Assembly: GCA_050250815.1 (NCBI GenBank)
Contig: JBFWNY010000004.1
Location: forward strand, 62,001 to 126,000
Direction of reading: 5' to 3'
DNA length: 64,000 nt
From: JAEUMD01 sp050250815
GTDB lineage: Bacteria > Pseudomonadota > Alphaproteobacteria > Rhizobiales > Hyphomicrobiaceae
The notes beneath the pieces are model-generated. The model was not told the DNA's origin. It saw only the letters and a list, made by a program, of their open reading frames with translations, and did not search any database. Within the stretch, counting starts at the first letter, position 1. Each line of letters begins with the position of its first letter. Positions 58,301 through 64,000 of the stretch are shown piece after piece. The position numbers were made by a program, and so were the translations under genes.

Positions 58301-60076
58301 ATGTGCGGGATTTGCGGTGAGGTCACATTCGGTGGAGGCGCGGTTTCCGCCGCCGCGATTGAACGCATGGCGGACGCAATGCGCCCGCGCGGGCCAGACG
58401 GTTCGGGCATCGTCGTGCGTGGCCGGTTCGGTCTCGGCCACCGCAGGCTCAAGATCATTGACCTGTCAGAGAATGCCGCACAGCCGTTCGTAGACACGGA
58501 ACTGGGACTGACCCTCGCGTTCAACGGCTGCATCTATAACTACAAGCAGCTCCGCGCCGAGCTGACCGAAAAGGGCTACCGCTTCGCCTCCACCGGCGAT
58601 ACGGAAGTGATTCTGAAGGCGTGGCACGCCTGGGGACCGGCCGCCGTTAATCGCCTGCACGGTATGTTCGCTTTCGCCATCCACGATCTTGCCAGCAACC
58701 GGCTCGCGCTCGTCCGCGACCGGTTCGGCATCAAGCCGCTTTATCTGTCGCAATCAGGCGGACGCCTGCGCTTCGCCTCCAGTCTGCCGGCACTGCTCGC
58801 CGCCGGCGACGTCGATACATCGATCGACCGCGTCGCGCTGCACCACTACATGACGTGGCATGCCGTCGTGCCACCGCCACGCACAATCCTCTCCGGGATC
58901 AAGAAGCTGCCACCCGCCACCATTCGCATCTACGAGCCGGATGGAACCTTCAACGACTCGACCTACTGGACCCAGAGCTTCGCGCGTACGGCCGAGGATG
59001 TAGCCCGGCCGTTCGACGAATGGCGCGACATGGTGCTCGAAGCGCTGCGCACCGCCGTGCGCCGCCGTATGGTTGCCGACGTGCCTGTGGGCGTGCTGCT
59101 GTCGGGCGGCGTCGACAGCTCCCTGATCGTCGGGCTGCTCGCCGAGGAAGGCCAGAAAGGACTTGCCACCTATTCCATCGGCTTCGAGGAAGCCCACGGC
59201 GAGAAAGGCGACGAGTTCCGCTACTCCGACCTGATCGCGCAGCACTACGGAACGGATCACCACAAGATCTTCATCCCCTCCTCGGAAATGCTGGAGAACC
59301 TGCCACACGCCATCTCCTCGATGTCCGAACCAATGGTTTCCTACGACAACATCGGCTTCTACCTGCTGTCGCGGGAGGTCGCGAAGTCGATCAAGGTCGT
59401 GCAATCGGGGCAAGGCGCGGATGAGGTGTTCGGCGGCTACCACTGGTATCCGCCGCTCGCGGCCTCCAACGATGTGCTGCGCGACTACGCCGCTCATTTC
59501 TTCGATCGATCGCATGCCACGCTCGCACGGCATCTGTCGCCTGAACACATGCCCGACCGCGACGAGAGCCTCGACTACGTCGCCCGGCATTTCGCCTCAC
59601 CTGGCGCAGACGACCCCGTCGACAAAGCGCTGAGGCTCGATACCAACGTCATGCTGGTGGACGATCCGGTAAAGCGCGTGGACAACATGACGATGGCCTG
59701 GGGCCTGGAAGCGCGCGTGCCGTTCCTCGATCACGAACTGGTCGAGCTGGCGGCTCGCGTGCCACCGGCGATGAAGCTCGCGCACGGCGGCAAGGGCGTG
59801 CTCAAGGAAGCGGCGAGGCGCGTCATTCCCGCCGATGTCATCGACCGGCCGAAGGGCTATTTCCCGGTACCCGCGCTCAAGTATCTCGAGGGACCCTATC
59901 TCGACATGGTGCGCGATGCGCTGCTCGGCCGCCGGGCCCGGGATCGCGGGCTTTTTCAGGCGAGCTACATCGAACGCCTGCTCGCATCGCCGAAGGAGCA
60001 CATCACGCCGCTCCGAGGCTCGGAGTTGTGGCAGGTCGGCCTGCTCGAGATGTGGCTCCACGCGCAAGGAGTGTAG
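58301..60076 (+). CDS. N-acetylglutaminylglutamine amidotransferase (NAGGN synthesis)
   Basis: 591-residue asparagine synthase-like enzyme of the NAGGN osmoprotectant system, expected to amidate N-acetylglutaminylglutamine. The class II glutaminase domain starts MCGICGEV with Cys2 as nucleophile, followed by MRPRGPDGSG, FNGCIYNY and the RDRFGIKPLY region. The synthetase domain has the PP-loop VGVLLSGGVDSSLIVGLLAEE and GQGADEVFGGYHWYPP. Identity rests on the next two genes, the GNAT/ATP-grasp fusion and the M42 peptidase, which together are the known trio. An ordinary asnB would not have these partners. Confidence 0.9.
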   Translation: MCGICGEVTFGGGAVSAAAIERMADAMRPRGPDGSGIVVRGRFGLGHRRLKIIDLSENAAQPFVDTELGLTLAFNGCIYNYKQLRAELTEKGYRFASTGDTEVILKAWHAWGPAAVNRLHGMFAFAIHDLASNRLALVRDRFGIKPLYLSQSGGRLRFASSLPALLAAGDVDTSIDRVALHHYMTWHAVVPPPRTILSGIKKLPPATIRIYEPDGTFNDSTYWTQSFARTAEDVARPFDEWRDMVLEALRTAVRRRMVADVPVGVLLSGGVDSSLIVGLLAEEGQKGLATYSIGFEEAHGEKGDEFRYSDLIAQHYGTDHHKIFIPSSEMLENLPHAISSMSEPMVSYDNIGFYLLSREVAKSIKVVQSGQGADEVFGGYHWYPPLAASNDVLRDYAAHFFDRSHATLARHLSPEHMPDRDESLDYVARHFASPGADDPVDKALRLDTNVMLVDDPVKRVDNMTMAWGLEARVPFLDHELVELAARVPPAMKLAHGGKGVLKEAARRVIPADVIDRPKGYFPVPALKYLEGPYLDMVRDALLGRRARDRGLFQASYIERLLASPKEHITPLRGSELWQVGLLEMWLHAQGV

Positions 60077-60080
60077 GCCG

Positions 60081-61856
60081 ATGAAGGAAACCGCCCCTGC
60101 GCGCCGCCCAAAGGGTGAGGCCCGAACCAAGCAGCTCCGCGCCGCGCCGCGGCCACCACGCGACGGCGACGACGCGGATGTGTTGCGCGACGCAAGCCTG
60201 GACTGCGGCTGGGGACGTCTCATCTTCGCGCAGACCTTCGACACCGCCGAGAAGCTGGCCGAGGTGCTGCGCGCCGAAGCCGCCGACCGTCGCGACATCG
60301 CACTGTACGTGAAGGACCCGCACGTCACGCTCGCGGCCGCCCCGCAAGAACTCTTCCTCGACCCCTCGCACACCTATCGGCTCGACCTTGCTACGCATCG
60401 TACGGTGCATCGCAGGCGCCAGCCATTCTTCGTGCGACGCCTCACCAACCAGCAAGACGCCGAAGCGGTCAACACGATCTATGCAATGCGCGGCATGGTT
60501 CGCGTGCCGCCGGACTTCTTCTGGTCGCGCCGGGATGCGCGCGCGCTGACCGTACTGGTTGCCGAGGATGCCGAAACCGGCGAGATTGTCGGATCTTCCA
60601 TGGGCGTCGACCATGCCCGGGCCTTCGGCGATCCCGAGCGCGGCTCATCGCTTTGGTGCCTCGCCGTATCACCACAGGCGCGCCACGGCGGGATTGGCGA
60701 GGCTCTCGTGCACCGGCTTGCCGAGCACTTCACGGCGCGCGGCTCGGCCTACATGGATCTGTCTGTGCTGCACAACAATGCCCAGGCCATTGCGCTCTAT
60801 GAAAAGCTCGGATTCCGCCGCGTGCCGGTCTACGCCGTCAAGCGGCGCAACCCGATCAACGAGCCGTTGTTCGCCGGTCCAGCCACCGACACGAACCTCA
60901 ATGTCTATGCCCGCATCATCGTCGACGAAGCGCGCCGCAGAGGTATCGCCGTCGAAGTCACCGATGAGGAATCGGGCCTGTTCCGCCTCAGCTACGGCGG
61001 CCGCTCCATCCATTGCCGCGAATCGCTCAGCGAGTTCACGACCGCAGTTGCGATGTCGATCTGCGATGACAAGCGCCTGACGCGCCGCATCGTCGAGGAC
61101 GCCGGTGTCAACGTGCCCGCGCAAATGTCCGACGGCACGGCAGATGAGCGCGCGGCCTTCCTCGCCAAGCACCGACGGGTCGTCGTCAAGCCGGCGCGCG
61201 GCGAGCAGGGCCGGGGCATCTCCGTCGGCTTGGATTGCGCCGCCGACGTGGAGGCGGCCGTCGCTGCCGCCCGCGCCATCTCGGACAACGTGATCGTCGA
61301 GCAACACTTCGACGGTGAGGACTTGCGACTCGTCGTCATCGACTACAAGGTTGTCGCAGCAGCCGTGCGCCGCCCCGCTCGCATCGTCGGCGACGGCGTA
61401 AAGACGGTGCGCGAACTGATCGAGATCCAGAGCCGCCGGCGGGCGGCAGCCACCGATGGCGAGAGCCGCATCCCGCTCGATGCGGAGACCAAGCGGTGGG
61501 TGCGCACCGCGGGCCTCGAGTTCGACGACATCCTGCCGGAGGGAACCGACATCGCCGTGCGAAAAACTGCGAACCTCCACACCGGCGGCACAATCCACGA
61601 CGTGACCAGCGAGACGCATCCCGTCCTAATCGACGCAGCAATAAAGGTTGCACGCGCAATCGAGATCCCGGTGACCGGCATCGATCTGATGATCAAGAGT
61701 CCGCGCCGCCCCGACTACGTCTTCATCGAGGCCAACGAGCGGCCGGGTCTTGCCAACCACGAGCCGCATCCCACGGCCGAGCGTTTCGTCGATCTCCTGT
61801 TCCCGCAAACCATTCCGCAGAGCGTGCGCACCGCGCAGAGGAGACAATTGAAGTGA
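60081..61856 (+). CDS. ngg: N-acetylglutaminylglutamine synthetase (GNAT + ATP-grasp fusion)
   Basis: 591 residues. The N-terminal part contains a GNAT acetyltransferase domain (~115-270: RRLTNQQDAEAVNTIYAMRGM, LWCLAVSPQARHGGIGEALVHRLAEHF, MDLSVLHNNAQAIALYEKLGFRRVPVYAVKR). The C-terminal part is an ATP-grasp ligase (~330-580: KRLTRRIVEDAGVNVP, RRVVVKPARGEQGRGISVGL, VEQHFDGEDLRLVVIDYKVVAAAVRRPARIVGDG, GIDLMIKSP, FIEANERPGLANHEPHP). It is expected to acetylate glutamine and join two glutamines. ATG 60081 has AAGGAG upstream overlapping the previous stop region. Confidence 0.9.
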   Translation: MKETAPARRPKGEARTKQLRAAPRPPRDGDDADVLRDASLDCGWGRLIFAQTFDTAEKLAEVLRAEAADRRDIALYVKDPHVTLAAAPQELFLDPSHTYRLDLATHRTVHRRRQPFFVRRLTNQQDAEAVNTIYAMRGMVRVPPDFFWSRRDARALTVLVAEDAETGEIVGSSMGVDHARAFGDPERGSSLWCLAVSPQARHGGIGEALVHRLAEHFTARGSAYMDLSVLHNNAQAIALYEKLGFRRVPVYAVKRRNPINEPLFAGPATDTNLNVYARIIVDEARRRGIAVEVTDEESGLFRLSYGGRSIHCRESLSEFTTAVAMSICDDKRLTRRIVEDAGVNVPAQMSDGTADERAAFLAKHRRVVVKPARGEQGRGISVGLDCAADVEAAVAAARAISDNVIVEQHFDGEDLRLVVIDYKVVAAAVRRPARIVGDGVKTVRELIEIQSRRRAAATDGESRIPLDAETKRWVRTAGLEFDDILPEGTDIAVRKTANLHTGGTIHDVTSETHPVLIDAAIKVARAIEIPVTGIDLMIKSPRRPDYVFIEANERPGLANHEPHPTAERFVDLLFPQTIPQSVRTAQRRQLK

Positions 61857-63022
61857 GCGAAAGCGGCCGACGGCTCGACATCGATACCGCCTATCTTCAG
61901 AGCCAGCTTACGCAGCTTCTTGCGATACCAAGCCCAACCGGTTTCACGGACACGATCGTGCGGTACGTGTGCAAGGAGCTGGAAAGACTTGGTATCGATT
62001 ACGACCTGACGCGACGCGGCGCCATCCGCGGCTGCCTGCCGGGACGGCAGAAGATGGGCGCGCGGGCGATCGTATCGCACCTCGATACGCTGGGCGCGCA
62101 GGTCAAGAGCGTCAAGGACAACGGCCGCCTCGAGTTGGTCCCAATCGGCACCTGGTCGGCGCGCTTCGCCGAAGGCGCGCGTGTCACCGTGTTCACCGAG
62201 AAGGGCACCTATCGCGGCACCATCCTGCCGCTCAAGGCCTCCGGCCACACCTTTGGCGATGATGTCGACCTAATGCCTGTGGGCTGGCCCAACGTCGAGC
62301 TGCGGCTTGATGCCTCCGCGCGCAACAAGGAGGAGTGCGAGCGCCTGGGCGTCGAAGTCGGCGACATCGTTGCCATCGACCCGCAGCCGGAATTCCTCGA
62401 CAACGGCTTCATCGTCTCGCGCCATCTCGACAACAAGGCTGGCGTCGCCGTCATGCTCGCTGCCATGCGCGAACTCGCGAAGATCGAGTCCCGTCCCGTC
62501 GAGATGTTCTGGCTGTTTACGATCGCCGAGGAGGTGGGCAGCGGCGCTGCCTCCGTGCTGCTGCCCGACATCGCCTCGATGATCGCGGTCGACAACGGCA
62601 CGTCTGCACCGGGACAGAATTCGTCGGAGTTCGGCGTTACCATCAGCATGGGCGACCAGACGGGGCCGTTCGACTACCACCTGACGCGAAAACTCGTGAA
62701 CCTGTGCCGCACGCACGATATCCGCTACCAGAAGGATGTGTTCCGCCACTACCGATCCGACAGCGCATCGGCGATCGAGGCCGGCGCCGACGTTCGCACC
62801 GCGCTCGTCACCTTCGGCGTCGATGCGAGCCACGGCTATGAGCGCGTCCACATGCACGCTCTGCGATCGTTGGCCGAACTGCTCACCTGCTACAGCATGA
62901 GCGACGTCTCGATCAAACGCGATCGCCAGGCCGTCTCCGGTTTGTCCGGCTTCACGCGTCAACCGACCAAGCCCGCCAACCAGCCATCGCCAGAGAAGGC
63001 AGCGGAAGAGCCCGCGGAGTAA
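61853..63022 (+). CDS. NAGGN-system M42-family peptidase
   Basis: 389 residues from GTG 61853, overlapping the previous stop (GTGA), with GAGGAGA upstream. M42/M20-like co-catalytic metal residues appear in AIVSHLDTLGAQV, the SRHLDNKAGVAVML motif, FTIAEEVGSGAAS with the catalytic Glu pair, MIAVDNGTSAPGQ and the C-terminal DASHGYERVHMHAL. This is the third member of the NAGGN trio; it may turn over the osmoprotectant, but its role is not settled. The Pro/Ala/Glu-rich C-terminal tail is unconserved. Confidence 0.9.
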   Translation: MSESGRRLDIDTAYLQSQLTQLLAIPSPTGFTDTIVRYVCKELERLGIDYDLTRRGAIRGCLPGRQKMGARAIVSHLDTLGAQVKSVKDNGRLELVPIGTWSARFAEGARVTVFTEKGTYRGTILPLKASGHTFGDDVDLMPVGWPNVELRLDASARNKEECERLGVEVGDIVAIDPQPEFLDNGFIVSRHLDNKAGVAVMLAAMRELAKIESRPVEMFWLFTIAEEVGSGAASVLLPDIASMIAVDNGTSAPGQNSSEFGVTISMGDQTGPFDYHLTRKLVNLCRTHDIRYQKDVFRHYRSDSASAIEAGADVRTALVTFGVDASHGYERVHMHALRSLAELLTCYSMSDVSIKRDRQAVSGLSGFTRQPTKPANQPSPEKAAEEPAE

Positions 63023-63040
63023 CGGCGCGCGTCGCCAATC

Positions 63041-64000
63041 TCAGCGGCGGCCGAACAGGCGCTCGATGTCGGCGAGCTTCAGCTCCACGTAGGTCGGGCG
63101 CCCGTGATTGCACTGGCCCGAGAACGGCGTCGCTTCCATCTCGCGCAGCAGGGCGTTCATTTCCTCAGCCGTCAGCCTCCGCCCGGCACGCACGCTGCCG
63201 TGGCAGGCCATGCGCGAAGCCACCGCCTCCAACCGCTCGCTGAGCGCGAAGCCTTCGCCGTCACGCAACAGCTCGCCAGCCAGATCCTTTACCAAACCGG
63301 TCCAGTCGGCCTTGCCGAGCAGCGATGGCACCTCGCGCACGATCACGGCGCCCGAGCCGAACGGCTCGACGATCAGACCGAGTCGGGCCAGTTCGCTCGC
63401 ATGGTCGGCGAGGACCTCGGCTTCCCCTTCGCCGACATCAACAACGACGGGAATGAGCAGGCCCTGGCGCTCGACGCCGCCGCTCGCCAGCATCGCCTTC
63501 ATGCGCTCGTAGACGAGGCGCTCGTGCGCGGCATGCTGATCGACGAGCACAACGGAATCCCTGGTCTGCGCGACGATATAGGTTTCGTGCAGCTGCGCGC
63601 GCGCCGCACCGAGCGGGCGGTCCATGAGCGCCTCTGCGATCGGCGCGCCCGCCGCACTCGCATCCGCACTCGGCCGGTCGATCGCCTCGAAGGGGGCCTG
63701 CATGGTCGCGGCAAGCCCTCGGGGGATGCGCGCACCGGAGCCGCCGAAGTGGCCTGCGGAAACCGACGGCCGGATGAAAGCGGGCCGCTCGGTACCGGTC
63801 GGCGGTGACGCCGCCGTCTCGCCTGATCCGCCTGCGTTCTGGGACGAAGCCATCAGCGTCTCGATGGCGCTCGTACCGCCCGAGCTCGTAGCGCGATGCC
63901 CCGCGGCTTCCAGCGCCGAACGCACGCCGTTGATGATGAGCGCGCGCACCGCGCCGGTGTCACGGAACCTGACCTCGGCCTTGGCCGGGTGCACATTCAC
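63041..64000 (-). CDS. mutL: DNA mismatch repair protein MutL (5' part outside the window)
   Basis: The C-terminal ~319 codons are seen, entering at DVNVHPAKAEVRF-type sequence (NVHPAKAEVRFRDTGAVRALIINGVRSALEAAG), the end of the conserved N-terminal ATPase part. A Gly/Ser/Ala/Pro-rich linker of about 110 residues follows, then the dimerisation domain (ALMDRPLGAARAQLHETYIVAQTRDSVVLVDQHAAHERLVYERM) ending ATPFSGQCNHGRPTYVELKLADIERLFGRR. The true start is beyond 64000; the ATG near that edge is internal. It converges with the NAGGN operon. Confidence 0.95.
   Translation of the reverse strand: MNVHPAKAEVRFRDTGAVRALIINGVRSALEAAGHRATSSGGTSAIETLMASSQNAGGSGETAASPPTGTERPAFIRPSVSAGHFGGSGARIPRGLAATMQAPFEAIDRPSADASAAGAPIAEALMDRPLGAARAQLHETYIVAQTRDSVVLVDQHAAHERLVYERMKAMLASGGVERQGLLIPVVVDVGEGEAEVLADHASELARLGLIVEPFGSGAVIVREVPSLLGKADWTGLVKDLAGELLRDGEGFALSERLEAVASRMACHGSVRAGRRLTAEEMNALLREMEATPFSGQCNHGRPTYVELKLADIERLFGRR

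Noticed and set aside
58301..60076. Assignment as ordinary asparagine synthase AsnB
   Set aside because: The overlapping GNAT/ATP-grasp and M42 genes define the NAGGN trio.

Overview
The window is high-GC DNA from an alphaproteobacterium, most likely of the order Hyphomicrobiales (Rhizobiales). The grounds are a ChpT phosphotransferase, a CpdR-like receiver and a CtrA-type TTAA-N7-TTAA box; an EipA (DUF1134) envelope protein; the ftsE-ftsX-ydcF-plsC and yajC-secD-secF-Mth938 neighbourhoods; a SAM-II riboswitch before metX-metW; and a MatR/TRAP/MatB malonate locus. The genus cannot be named from sequence alone. Most of the window is chromosomal housekeeping with short intergenic gaps. I saw no tRNA, rRNA, CRISPR array or complete mobile element.

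Layout. 0-5.2 kb: a malonate uptake and activation locus (GntR/MatR-like regulator cut by the window edge, a perfect MatR-type operator, three TRAP genes, matB). 5.3-11 kb: a coiled-coil membrane protein, EipA, ChpT with a receiver gene under a probable CtrA box, and a FetAB-like ABC pair. 11-20.2 kb: an ArnT-like glycosyltransferase, then a glycine cleavage operon (gcvT-H-PA-PB) behind a tandem glycine riboswitch, a fatty acid desaturase and a GcvR-like double-ACT protein. 20.3-28.7 kb: a large SGNH hydrolase, then yajC-secD-secF with bacterial relatives of mitochondrial complex I assembly factors (NDUFAF3-like and NDUFAF6-like), and a divergent DUF815 ATPase. 28.7-32.7 kb: an isolated znuA with a Zur-like palindrome, a small secreted beta-rich protein, ada, a CpdR-like receiver and hpt. 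33-40.6 kb: ftsE-ftsX-ydcF-plsC, coenzyme B12-dependent ribonucleotide reductase, a small conserved protein and chaC. 40.6-45.3 kb: hisC-tyrC facing away from metX-metW, the latter behind a SAM-II riboswitch and terminator.

45.3-55.3 kb is the most accessory part. It begins with an IS5-type transposase remnant. It continues with a transmembrane Ser/Thr kinase carrying eleven 13-residue repeats, a small peptidoglycan-binding protein, a triple DUF4399 protein, a caspase-like/FGE-like fusion that has lost both catalytic caspase residues, a YiiX-like permuted papain-fold protein, an M19 dipeptidase and a frameshifted sulfotransferase gene. The envelope-directed character of this run makes it the best candidate here for an undescribed functional module.

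55.5-64 kb: tadA, rluB-rsmD, then a MarR regulator divergent from the three-gene NAGGN (N-acetylglutaminylglutamine amide) osmoprotectant operon, and the 3' part of mutL. The NAGGN block looks inserted between rsmD and mutL.

RNA-level control is unusually visible: a tandem glycine riboswitch, a SAM-II riboswitch with terminator, an intercistronic hairpin in the TRAP operon and another between yajC and secD. ftsE has no ATG, GTG or TTG start that would give a full-length protein and appears to begin at CTG.
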